From: Lysobacterales bacterium
GTDB lineage: Bacteria > Pseudomonadota > Gammaproteobacteria > Xanthomonadales > SZUA-36
Assembly: GCA_028289465.1 (NCBI GenBank)
Contig: JANQPM010000113.1
Location: forward strand, 1 to 47,529
DNA: 47,529 bases
Direction of reading: 5' to 3'
Below, piece by piece: positions 1 through 8,026 of this stretch. The notes below the pieces were generated by a model. It made no database searches. It was not told where the DNA came from and worked only from the letters and a program-made list of their open reading frames with translations. The translations under genes and the position numbers were made by a program. Within the stretch, counting starts at the first letter, position 1. Every line of letters begins with the position of its first letter.

Positions 1-1
1 G

Positions 2-1666
2 GCGCCCGCCGACAGCGACCGCCGCCGGCCGGGCGAGCCGCGCGAAACGCCGCCGCCACGGCCGACCAATCCGGGTGCGGCACCGCGGGTCAGCTTCGGT
101 GCAGCCGACCCGACCGTGCCGGTACCGGACCGCTGGCGCATTATGGAATCCCTGGGCCTTAAGGAACGCTGGTGGGACCCCTACCGCCAAAATACCCTGA
201 AAGCGGACAAGCCGATCCACGGCGATGACTGGTTTTTCAGCCTGAACCTGATTTCCGACACCGTCATCGAACCGCGCTCGGTGCCGACGCCGGTCGGTCC
301 TCAGTCGACCACCAACCCCGGCAGCGTCGACATTTTCGGGGGCGATGAGCAACTGATTGCGGCTCAGAATCTGATCGTCGGCCTGATCTATTATCAGGGC
401 GATACGGTGTTCCGCCCGCCCGATTACGAATACCGGCTGACGCTGGCTTTGAATTACAACCGGGTCGAAACTGACGAAGTCCGCTTTCTGAGAATCGATC
501 CGCGTGACGGAACGGTTCGCCGGGATTCCTTCGTCGGCGTGCAGGAGCTGTTCGTCGACAAGCACCTGCGCAATGTATCAGAGCGCTATGACTTCGATTC
601 CATCCGCTTCGGCATTCAGCCTTTCAATGCCGATTTCCGCGGCTTTCTGTTTCAAGACCTGCAACTCGGTCTCAGGCTGTTCGGCAACCGTGACAACAAC
701 TTCTGGCAGTACAATCTGGCCTGGTTCCGGCGGCTGGAGAAAGACACCAACAGCGGCTTGAATGACGTTACCGAAGACCTGCGCGACGACGATGTCTTCA
801 TCGCCAACCTCTACCGTCAGGACTGGCCGGTGCTCGGCTTCACCAGTCAGGCGACGGTCGTGCACAACCGTAACCGCGAGGATGCGTTCTTTTTCGACAA
901 GAACGGCTTTATCGCAAGGCCGGCGTCGCTGGGCCAGGAGCGGCCGCGGGAATACGACGCGACTTATCTGGGCCTGAACGGCGACGGGCATTTCGGTCGG
1001 CTGAATGTGACCGTGTCGGCCTATCTGGCCGTTGGCGACGAGACGCCGTCGACGTTTTCCGGTGTCGATTCCGATATACGCGCCGGTTTCCTCGCGGCCG
1101 AGGCGTCGGTGGATTTCGACTGGATTCGGGCCCGGGCTTCGGCCTTGTGGGCGTCGGGCGACGACGACCCGTTTGATGACGAATCGAACGGCTACGATGC
1201 GATTTTCGAAAACCCGATATTCGCCGGCGCCGATACCAGCTACTGGATTCGCCAGAATGTGCCGCTGGTCGGTGGCGGCGGCATTGCGCTGGCCGGCCGC
1301 AACGGCGTACTGGCCAGCCTGCGCTCATCCAAAGAGCAGGGCCAGAGCAATTTCGTCAATCCGGGCATCCGCTTGCTGGGCCTGGGCGCGGACTTCGAGT
1401 TGACGCCGCAGACCAGGCTGTCGGCCAACCTGAACGCACTGTGGTTTGACGATACGGCCAGTTTGCAGGTGGCCCGGAACCAGGGTCCGGTAGATCGGGA
1501 AATCGGCCTGGACCTGTCGGTCGCGGCCATCTGGCGTCCGTTTGCCAGCCAGAACATCGTGCTGCGGTTTTCCGGCGCGGCGCTGCTGCCCGGCGACGGC
1601 TTCAAAGACCTGTTTCAAGATGATGTGCAGTACTCGGTACTGGCTAATCTGATCTTCGCTTATTAG
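2..1666 (+). CDS. Outer-membrane porin-like beta-barrel protein (5' partial)
   Basis: The frame is open from the left edge of the window, so the true start lies outside; 554 residues are visible. The first ~40 residues are rich in Pro and Arg and look like a periplasmic linker. The rest is alternating polar/hydrophobic sequence with many aromatic residues and Asp/Asn-rich turns, and it ends in Leu-Ile-Phe-Ala-Tyr. A terminal aromatic residue is the usual signal for barrel assembly by the BAM machinery. No catalytic motif is seen. The stop lies 8 bp before the start of a decaheme cytochrome on the same strand, so the two are very probably co-transcribed. By analogy with porin-cytochrome conduits (MtrAB, PioAB), I infer that it houses or exports the cytochrome, but it is not recognisable as MtrB itself. 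It could also be a plain solute porin. Confidence 0.75.
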   Translation, partial: APADSDRRRPGEPRETPPPRPTNPGAAPRVSFGAADPTVPVPDRWRIMESLGLKERWWDPYRQNTLKADKPIHGDDWFFSLNLISDTVIEPRSVPTPVGPQSTTNPGSVDIFGGDEQLIAAQNLIVGLIYYQGDTVFRPPDYEYRLTLALNYNRVETDEVRFLRIDPRDGTVRRDSFVGVQELFVDKHLRNVSERYDFDSIRFGIQPFNADFRGFLFQDLQLGLRLFGNRDNNFWQYNLAWFRRLEKDTNSGLNDVTEDLRDDDVFIANLYRQDWPVLGFTSQATVVHNRNREDAFFFDKNGFIARPASLGQERPREYDATYLGLNGDGHFGRLNVTVSAYLAVGDETPSTFSGVDSDIRAGFLAAEASVDFDWIRARASALWASGDDDPFDDESNGYDAIFENPIFAGADTSYWIRQNVPLVGGGGIALAGRNGVLASLRSSKEQGQSNFVNPGIRLLGLGADFELTPQTRLSANLNALWFDDTASLQVARNQGPVDREIGLDLSVAAIWRPFASQNIVLRFSGAALLPGDGFKDLFQDDVQYSVLANLIFAY

Positions 1667-1674
1667 GGCCCGCT

Positions 1675-4600
1675 ATGCGTATTCGACTCTTCGCCGCCGT
1701 ACTATTTGCCCTTTGCCCGGGCAGCGGCGCATTCGCGGCCGAGGGAGAAAAAGCGCGGGAGATTTCGTACGCGGTCAGCCCGCCGGCACCAAAGACGCAG
1801 ACCTGGGAAGCCGCCGAGGCCAAAGACCGCGGCTGCGTCAGTTGCCACCGCCAGACCGACCGCAAGACCATGCACAGCAATCCGGCCGTGGTACTGGCCT
1901 GTACCGACTGCCACGGCGGCAACGGCCGCGTGAGCTGGGATGGCGGGCTGCCGAACCCGCCGGGCGCCGGCGCCGATCACGGTCCGCGCTGGCCGGCGGA
2001 ATTTCAGGCGGTAATGGACCACGCGCATGTGCTGCCGCGCTACCCGGAAAGCTGGCACTATCCGTCCAGCGCGAATCCGCAGCACGCCTATACCCTGCTG
2101 AACAAGGAAGCGCCGGAGTATATTCGGTTTGTGAACCCGGGCGACTATCGGGTTGCACCGGAAGCCTGCGGTGCCTGCCACGAACCGATTATCGAAGCCG
2201 CGAAACGCAGTCTGATGGCCACCGGAGCGATGCTGTTCGGCGGCGCAGCCTACAACAACGGCATACTGCCGTTCAAACGCTATATTCTCGGCGAGGCCTA
2301 TACCCGCGACGGCCAGGCGCTGGCGATAGAAACGCCGGTGCCGGTCGATGCGGCGCTGGCCGGCCGCGGCAATCTGCCGCGCCTGAATCCGCTGCCGACC
2401 TGGCAGACCACGCCGCCGGCCGACGTCTTCCGAGTATTCGAGCGCGGCGGACGCAATATTGTGAATTTGTTCCCGGAAACCGGCCTGCCGAATCCGATTG
2501 GCAACATCCAGCGTCTGGAAGAGCCGGGCAAGCCGGACCAGAAGCAATCCAACCGGGCGGAGGGTACCGGTAACCGTATTGCTGTACCGCTGCTCAACAT
2601 CCACAAAACGCGGCTGAACGACCCGAACATGTGGTTTATGGGCACCAACGACAATCCGGGCGATTTTCGGCATTCCGGCTGCAGCGGGTGCCATGTGGTC
2701 TACGCCAACGATCGCGAACCGCTGCATTCCGGCCCGTATGCCGGTTTCGGTCATGACGGCAAAACACAGACTGCCGATCCGCTGATCCCGAAATGGGAAT
2801 CGGGCCACCCGCTGAAGCATGAATTCACCCGCGCCATTCCGACCAGCCAGTGCATGAATTGCCATATGCACCAGCCGAATATGTTTTTGAATACCTATCT
2901 CGGCTACACCATGTGGGACTACGAGTCCGATGCGCCGTTCATGTGGCCCGAAGAGCAGCACTACCCCAGTGCCGACGAGGCGCGGCGGGTATTGGACCGT
3001 AACCCGGAGGAGGCGGTGATTCGCGGCAAGTGGCGCGATCCCGCATTTCTGAAACAGGTCTCCGAGATGAATCCGCAATTGCAGGATACGCAGTTTGCCG
3101 ACTACCACGGCCATGGCTGGAATTTCCGCGGCGTGTTTAAGCGAAATCGTGAAGGCGCGCTGCTGGATGCCGGCAACAATGTGGTGGCCGACGACGACGC
3201 CGGCAGGTTCGAAAAGGCGGTGCATATGCGCTCGATCCATGCCGAAGTCGGTATGCAGTGTGCGGATTGCCACTACGCCCAGGACAGCCATGGCAACGGC
3301 CTGATTCAGGGCGAAGTGATGGCCGCGGTGGAGATTCGCTGCAAGGACTGCCATGGCACGGCCGACGCCTATCCGACGCTGGTCACCAGCGGCCCGGCCG
3401 CGCCGCCGGAAGGCAACGACCTGAGCCTGTTGCGCAACCCGGACGGCAAGAAGCGTTTCGAGTGGGTGAACGGCAAACTGATCCAGCGCTCGCTGGTCAC
3501 GCCCGGGCTGGAATGGACCGTATCGCTGGTCAAGGACAGCGTCACGCCGGGCCATGACGGCTATAACGAAAAGGCCGCCGAGGCCAAGCTGACCGCGTCC
3601 GATCTGGACCGCACCTGGGGCCTGGATGTCGCACTTGAAGACCGCGCCCACCGCGACGACGAGATGCTGTGCTATTCCTGCCACACGAGCTGGACGACAA
3701 GCTGTGCCGGCTGCCACCTGCCGATTCAGGCCAACTGGAAAACCAAGCTGCATCACTATGAGGACCGGATCAGCCGCAATTACGCGACCTATAATCCGCA
3801 GGTCGCACGCGACCAGATGTTCCAGCTCGGCGTGCACGGGGACATCAAGGGCAATGCGATCGCGCCGGTGCGCTCCTCATCGGCCCTGGTGCTGTCTTCG
3901 CAGAACGCGAACCGGGAACGCATATACGTGCAGCAGCCGCCGATTGCCGCCAGCGGCCATTCCTCGCAGGCTTTTGCGCCGCATTTCCCGCATACCGCCA
4001 GAAAAACCGAGACCAAGCAGTGCAGCGACTGCCACGTGTCCGGCGACAATGACAATAACGCGATCATGGCCCAGCTATTGTTGCTCGGCACCAACTTCGT
4101 GAATTTCGTCGGGCTGAATGTCTGGGCCGGCGGCGAAGCCTTTGTCGAGGCCATTCGGGTGACCGAATTCGACGAGCCGCAGGCGGTCATCGGCAGCTAC
4201 CTGCACCGTTATGCGTACCCGGACTGGTACCGCGCGCACCAGGATAACGGCCAGCGCCTGCAGGAAGCCTACCGGCACAAGGCCGGCCGGGTCGGCTGCC
4301 TGCAACTGCGCGGGGAGTATCTGTATGTGGCCGAGGGCAGTCGCGGCTTTCAAGCCTATGATGTCGCGAACATCGCGAACAAGGGCTTTTCCCAGCGCTT
4401 TATTACCGCACCGTTTTCTCCGCTCGGGCATAACACGCGGATCAAGTCGAAAAATGCGACCTGCGTCGCGCTGCCGACCAACCAGCCGATTCATCCGGAC
4501 CGCAACGACGGCCAACTGATGCGGGAAATCAACCGGGAGCAGCCGTTTCATCCGATCTACCACTATGCGCTGATCAGCGACAGCGAGGAAGGCCTGATCC

Positions 4601-5412
4601 TGACCGATATCAATACCCTGGCAGACGGCGAATTCCGTAATAACTTCCTGAACCGCGCGCTGACCTGGGACGGCGACGGCCGGCTCAAGGGCGCGCGCTA
4701 TCTGAAAGTTGCCGGCCATATCGTCTATCTGGCCACCGAGCGCGAGATTCTGGTGCTGGATCTGGACCGGCCGCTGCAACCGCGGATCGCGGCCGCCATT
4801 CCGCTGGCCGATGTCCGCGGTATGGATGTGCAGTTCCGTTATTTGTTTGCAACCACCGCCGAGGGCCTCAAGGTGGTCGATATCACGCTGCCGCAGCGTC
4901 CGCGTATCGTGGACCAGGCCACGGTCGCACTGAAGGATGCACAGCGCGTCTATCTGGCCCGGACCTATGCCTATGTTGCCGCGGGTTCTCAAGGCCTGGC
5001 GATTGTCGACATCACCCGGCCGGAACAGCCGGCGCTGTACCAGCTGTTTGATGCCGGCGGGCAAATCGGTGATGCACGGGACGTGGTTGTCGGCACCACC
5101 AATGCATCGCTGTTTGCCTATGTTGCCGACGGTGCCGGCGGACTGAAAGTCGTGCAATTAACCTCGCCCGAATTACAGCCCCGCTTCTACGGCTTCAGCC
5201 CGGCGCCGAATCCGCGGCTGATCGCACACCACCCGGCCCGATCGCCGCTGCTGGCCTTGTCCCGGGGGCTGGAACGCGATCGCGGGGTTGACGAGACCGG
5301 GCATCAGATCGCCATTTTCGGACGCCTGGGTTCACGGCCGTTCAATTTACGGGAAATGCACAAGCTGTATCTGAAACCCGATGGCACCGTCTGGACGGTT
5401 GAAGACCCCTAG
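1675..5412 (+). CDS. Decaheme c-type cytochrome fused to C-terminal LVIVD-type beta-propeller
   Basis: A 1245-residue exported protein. A signal peptide covers about residues 1-22, ending Gly-Ala-Phe-Ala-Ala. Ten CxxCH heme-attachment motifs start at residues 54, 76, 165, 336, 393, 529, 556, 666, 677 and 783. After about residue 860 there are no more heme motifs. The sequence then consists of repeats such as YAYVAAGSQGLAIVDITRP, the pattern of LVIVD repeats that build a beta-propeller. The heme section should carry electrons outside the cytoplasm; the propeller may bind a partner, a surface or a substrate. It lies directly behind a porin-like gene, which suggests a role in electron transfer across or at the outer membrane. 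No catalytic residues typical of nitrite, sulfite or tetrathionate reductases are obvious. The heme count and domain order are read directly; the role is inferred. Confidence 0.9.
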   Translation: MRIRLFAAVLFALCPGSGAFAAEGEKAREISYAVSPPAPKTQTWEAAEAKDRGCVSCHRQTDRKTMHSNPAVVLACTDCHGGNGRVSWDGGLPNPPGAGADHGPRWPAEFQAVMDHAHVLPRYPESWHYPSSANPQHAYTLLNKEAPEYIRFVNPGDYRVAPEACGACHEPIIEAAKRSLMATGAMLFGGAAYNNGILPFKRYILGEAYTRDGQALAIETPVPVDAALAGRGNLPRLNPLPTWQTTPPADVFRVFERGGRNIVNLFPETGLPNPIGNIQRLEEPGKPDQKQSNRAEGTGNRIAVPLLNIHKTRLNDPNMWFMGTNDNPGDFRHSGCSGCHVVYANDREPLHSGPYAGFGHDGKTQTADPLIPKWESGHPLKHEFTRAIPTSQCMNCHMHQPNMFLNTYLGYTMWDYESDAPFMWPEEQHYPSADEARRVLDRNPEEAVIRGKWRDPAFLKQVSEMNPQLQDTQFADYHGHGWNFRGVFKRNREGALLDAGNNVVADDDAGRFEKAVHMRSIHAEVGMQCADCHYAQDSHGNGLIQGEVMAAVEIRCKDCHGTADAYPTLVTSGPAAPPEGNDLSLLRNPDGKKRFEWVNGKLIQRSLVTPGLEWTVSLVKDSVTPGHDGYNEKAAEAKLTASDLDRTWGLDVALEDRAHRDDEMLCYSCHTSWTTSCAGCHLPIQANWKTKLHHYEDRISRNYATYNPQVARDQMFQLGVHGDIKGNAIAPVRSSSALVLSSQNANRERIYVQQPPIAASGHSSQAFAPHFPHTARKTETKQCSDCHVSGDNDNNAIMAQLLLLGTNFVNFVGLNVWAGGEAFVEAIRVTEFDEPQAVIGSYLHRYAYPDWYRAHQDNGQRLQEAYRHKAGRVGCLQLRGEYLYVAEGSRGFQAYDVANIANKGFSQRFITAPFSPLGHNTRIKSKNATCVALPTNQPIHPDRNDGQLMREINREQPFHPIYHYALISDSEEGLILTDINTLADGEFRNNFLNRALTWDGDGRLKGARYLKVAGHIVYLATEREILVLDLDRPLQPRIAAAIPLADVRGMDVQFRYLFATTAEGLKVVDITLPQRPRIVDQATVALKDAQRVYLARTYAYVAAGSQGLAIVDITRPEQPALYQLFDAGGQIGDARDVVVGTTNASLFAYVADGAGGLKVVQLTSPELQPRFYGFSPAPNPRLIAHHPARSPLLALSRGLERDRGVDETGHQIAIFGRLGSRPFNLREMHKLYLKPDGTVWTVEDP

Positions 5413-5477
5413 TTTTCGGCATTCTGGGCTTTCCGGCGTTCCGGGTTTACCGGCATATGGGCTTGCCGGTATCACGG
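5413..5477. repeat. Degenerate ~16-bp tandem repeat between convergent cytochrome genes
   Basis: Between the stop codons of two convergent cytochrome genes, four units of 16-17 bp follow one another (5413-5428, 5429-5445, 5446-5461, 5462-5477). Each has the form yTTnCCGGnnTnnnGGG with drift. No classical hairpin plus T-run terminator is visible in the 76-bp gap. Confidence 0.5.
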
Positions 5478-5488
5478 CCTGGTCGGCC

Positions 5489-6877
5489 TTAAGGCAAGGC
5501 CAGCCGCAGCGTACGCACCGCGGCCGCAAGGCGCTGTGGCCGATACGCGTATTCATCGCCGACCGTCGCAAACAAGCGGTCGATTTCAGGCTCCAGCGAC
5601 CCGCCTTCGATCAGACCTGCGCGTTCGAACGCGGTCACCAGGTTTACGGCTGCCATCGCGGCCTGTTCGGCGGCCGCATAGTCGGATAACTGACCCGCTT
5701 CCGCCCCTCGTTGCAGGTGCGAAAAGATGCGCTTCAAATCGTCTGATGCAAACGCATGCCCGGCGATCTGCGCGGTGGTCGCTGCTGTCTGCCGCTGCAA
5801 CTCGGCCGCTGCATTTATCACCGCCCGGCGGCTGACGGTGGTGGCGCGGTGCAGGTTCAAGGTGCCGGCCCTGATCCGCTCGGCCGCTGCCGGGTCGATC
5901 GCGGCCACGATCAGTTGCAGCATGACCAGGTTCGCATCGTTCAGGCGCATTTCGCCCGGGCCCAGCCCGGTTCCGGCACGGGCCTGCCAGCGGTCGCCAT
6001 CCATTCGCTTATGGCAGCTGTGGCAGTCCAGCAGCACGGGTTCGACGAAAATGCCGTGCCAGCCATGCTTTGAGTCCTGCAGCAGACCAAGCAGTTTATT
6101 CGCGGCCAGTGCCTGGCCGACGGCCCAGTCGCGGGCGTTGTCCTGGCGGCCCTTGCGGTTGATATAGTCCTGATCGACCCGGTGATGCGGCTGCAAATAA
6201 GTGAAGGTGTCCAGCTCGAACTGCAGGCGCGGATGGCCGGCGCCCATGATACGGTGGTTAATCATGCGCTCGCCGCTGCCCATATGGCAGCTCAGGCAAA
6301 GTTCCGCGCGTTTTTCAGGGTCCCAGGTCGGGTACAGCCCGTCGCGCTGTTTGTCGGCCAGACTGATACCGGGGTTGGCATGGGATTCGATATAGTGCTC
6401 GGCACCGCCATGGCAGGCTTCGCAGCTAACGCCGTCGGCCAGTTGGAATTCCTCGCCGCGCCGTTCCGGCGGTATATGGTCGGCATGGCAGCTCAGGCAC
6501 TCCGGCGCGGTTTCCGCAGCCCCGATACCCAGCTTGCGAGCGATCGACTTCGCTTCATCGGTCAGCAGTTTGGCATAGGCCTTCGCGTGCATATTGCCGT
6601 GCCGGTCGGTTTGCCAGACGATGAACTCGTTCTGTGCAATACGGCCATCGGGATAGGGCTGCACCGAACCGTGGCAGACGCTGGAGGCGCAGCTTGCAAC
6701 ACCGAGATGTTTTGGAGCCGGATATTGTGCGGTCGGGTGTTGTGGCGAGGACTGATCTGCGAGCGCCGGAAGCATGGCCAGCAGCGAAACCAACAACGTA
6801 AAACGATGCCGGTACGCATATTCGTTAGCGCTAACGAATATGCGTCCAATGCAATGGACAAACCCGGCCGGCATCAT
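5489..6877 (-). CDS. Exported multiheme c-type cytochrome (cytochrome c554-like family), 4 CxxCH plus one CX4CH
   Basis: 462 residues. A hydrophobic segment at about 26-40 (LLVSLLAMLPALA) is the export signal, preceded by an unusually long 24-residue N-region. Heme motifs: CX4CH at residue 63 (CASSVCH), then CxxCH at 127, 152, 194 and 285. The string NHRIMGAGHPRL at about 207-218 recalls the cytochrome c554-like multiheme family that feeds or accepts electrons in the periplasm. The ATG lies in the sequence GAATGATG, so it overlaps the stop of the upstream HD-phosphodiesterase gene (ATGA overlap, translational coupling). The start is supported because no other ATG precedes the hydrophobic segment, although a 32-bp palindrome falls inside codons 11-22. 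The last ~170 residues carry no heme motif and are helical. The electron partner is unknown; the decaheme protein convergent with it is a candidate. Confidence 0.85.
   Translation of the reverse strand: MMPAGFVHCIGRIFVSANEYAYRHRFTLLVSLLAMLPALADQSSPQHPTAQYPAPKHLGVASCASSVCHGSVQPYPDGRIAQNEFIVWQTDRHGNMHAKAYAKLLTDEAKSIARKLGIGAAETAPECLSCHADHIPPERRGEEFQLADGVSCEACHGGAEHYIESHANPGISLADKQRDGLYPTWDPEKRAELCLSCHMGSGERMINHRIMGAGHPRLQFELDTFTYLQPHHRVDQDYINRKGRQDNARDWAVGQALAANKLLGLLQDSKHGWHGIFVEPVLLDCHSCHKRMDGDRWQARAGTGLGPGEMRLNDANLVMLQLIVAAIDPAAAERIRAGTLNLHRATTVSRRAVINAAAELQRQTAATTAQIAGHAFASDDLKRIFSHLQRGAEAGQLSDYAAAEQAAMAAVNLVTAFERAGLIEGGSLEPEIDRLFATVGDEYAYRPQRLAAAVRTLRLALP
6814..6845. repeat. Perfect 32-bp palindrome near the start of the multiheme cytochrome gene
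   Basis: Thirty-two bases read identically on both strands, centred between 6829 and 6830. The core is CGTTAGCGCTAACG. The core resembles operators of LacI-family repressors (the TTAGCGCTAA type), but the match is only to a general pattern. It lies 32 bp inside the coding region as annotated. The palindrome is certain; any regulator is inference. Confidence 0.9.
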
Positions 6878-7932
6878 TCCGGTATCCTGACCGGGTTTGC
6901 CAGTTGCTCGGCTTTGTCGATAAAGCTATTGACGATTTTCTCTCCGGTCAGCGTTTCCGAAGCATGGTCGAGCAGTGGTTCGTATTGCTCTCGCAGCCAG
7001 TGTATCAGTTGTTTCAGGCACTTGCCGGTCTCGGCCTTTCGCGCATCAAAGGCGGCTTTTGCCATGCTGCTGTTAAAGCGCTGCATCACAAAAAAATACT
7101 GATGCTGGCCGCGGGTCAGAAAATCCAGTACCGACGGCGCGGTGTGCGGTCCGAGGAATGCGTGGCCCTGAAGTTTATGCAGCTCGCGGCACATACGGGC
7201 CGCGCGTTCGGCAAACTGGTCGATGGAACCGGCCACATTGGCGGTGTCGATGTCCGATGCCAGCAGTACCAGTTGGGCTGCCCTTGTGGCGGACAGCTCG
7301 CCGACTGCATGGCCTTTTTCGACGATACGTTCGGCGATCACCGGTGCCAGCGCGCCCGGCCCGACCGTCGTCTGTTCCAGTTCAACCCCGGTCGGAAAAA
7401 AAGTCGTGCCGTGAATCATCCAGCGCAATAGCTGATAAACGGATTGCTGGTATTCCGGGTCGAATCCGACAGCGGCCAGAATACGGTCGGTTTCATCGGC
7501 GCTGGCGCGCTCGTTATTGCCGACGCCGTCGGGACCGTAACCGGTTTCCTTTTGCCGCAGGTCGTGCGCGGTCGCAAAGATCGCCAGGTAAATCCATTCC
7601 GCCGCCGACAAATCCTGTGCTTCGCTGGAATGGTACAGCGCCTTCAGATGGTCGATCAGCTCCAGTGCATGCAGTTCATCGTGATAGTCGTAGTGGTCGC
7701 CGGCCATCGAGCCGTGCCGGGCCAGTACCCGGGCAATGCAGATCACGCAGGCCTGAAACGCCATTGCCGGCAGTTCGCCCAGCGAAGCCGCCCACGGGCG
7801 TTGGAATAGCTGGGCCCGTCGGCGTATGTCGCTCAGCAGCGTCGGTTGATGCAAACTGAGGTATTCCTCGGCATCTGTGATGCCCGGAATATTGCGTTCG
7901 ACGGCATCCGGCGAAAACTGCACAGTCGCCAT
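6874..7932 (-). CDS. HD-domain phosphohydrolase, cyclic-nucleotide phosphodiesterase-like
   Basis: 352 residues, no signal peptide or membrane segment, so cytoplasmic. Metal-binding residues of the HD superfamily fit in order: His84/His88 in YHDELH, His123-Asp124 in ATAHD, His174 in MIHG, and Asp227/Asp229 in SDIDT. This H...HD...H...D order is that of class I cyclic-nucleotide phosphodiesterases, which hydrolyse cAMP or cGMP to the 5' nucleotide. The start is supported by GAGG 7-8 bp upstream of the ATG. Upstream on the same strand, 94 bp away, is a CHASE2 adenylate cyclase, so making and breaking of the same messenger are probably encoded together. Downstream, the stop overlaps the start of a multiheme cytochrome gene by four bases. 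Substrate is inferred; another phosphohydrolase activity is possible. Confidence 0.75.
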   Translation of the reverse strand: MATVQFSPDAVERNIPGITDAEEYLSLHQPTLLSDIRRRAQLFQRPWAASLGELPAMAFQACVICIARVLARHGSMAGDHYDYHDELHALELIDHLKALYHSSEAQDLSAAEWIYLAIFATAHDLRQKETGYGPDGVGNNERASADETDRILAAVGFDPEYQQSVYQLLRWMIHGTTFFPTGVELEQTTVGPGALAPVIAERIVEKGHAVGELSATRAAQLVLLASDIDTANVAGSIDQFAERAARMCRELHKLQGHAFLGPHTAPSVLDFLTRGQHQYFFVMQRFNSSMAKAAFDARKAETGKCLKQLIHWLREQYEPLLDHASETLTGEKIVNSFIDKAEQLANPVRIPE

Positions 7933-8026
7933 ATTATGACCTCGCCATGTTGCGATCTCTTTGGGAGGTTGATTTATTCAATATAGCGCAACGGCCACCG
8001 CGACTCTATTGACGAGCTCGGCCTTG

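Noticed and set aside
1702..3837. Long open frame (about 700 codons) antisense to the decaheme cytochrome gene
   Set aside because: It is a codon-bias shadow in GC-rich DNA; the sense frame has ten heme motifs and a signal peptide, the antisense translation has no recognisable domain.
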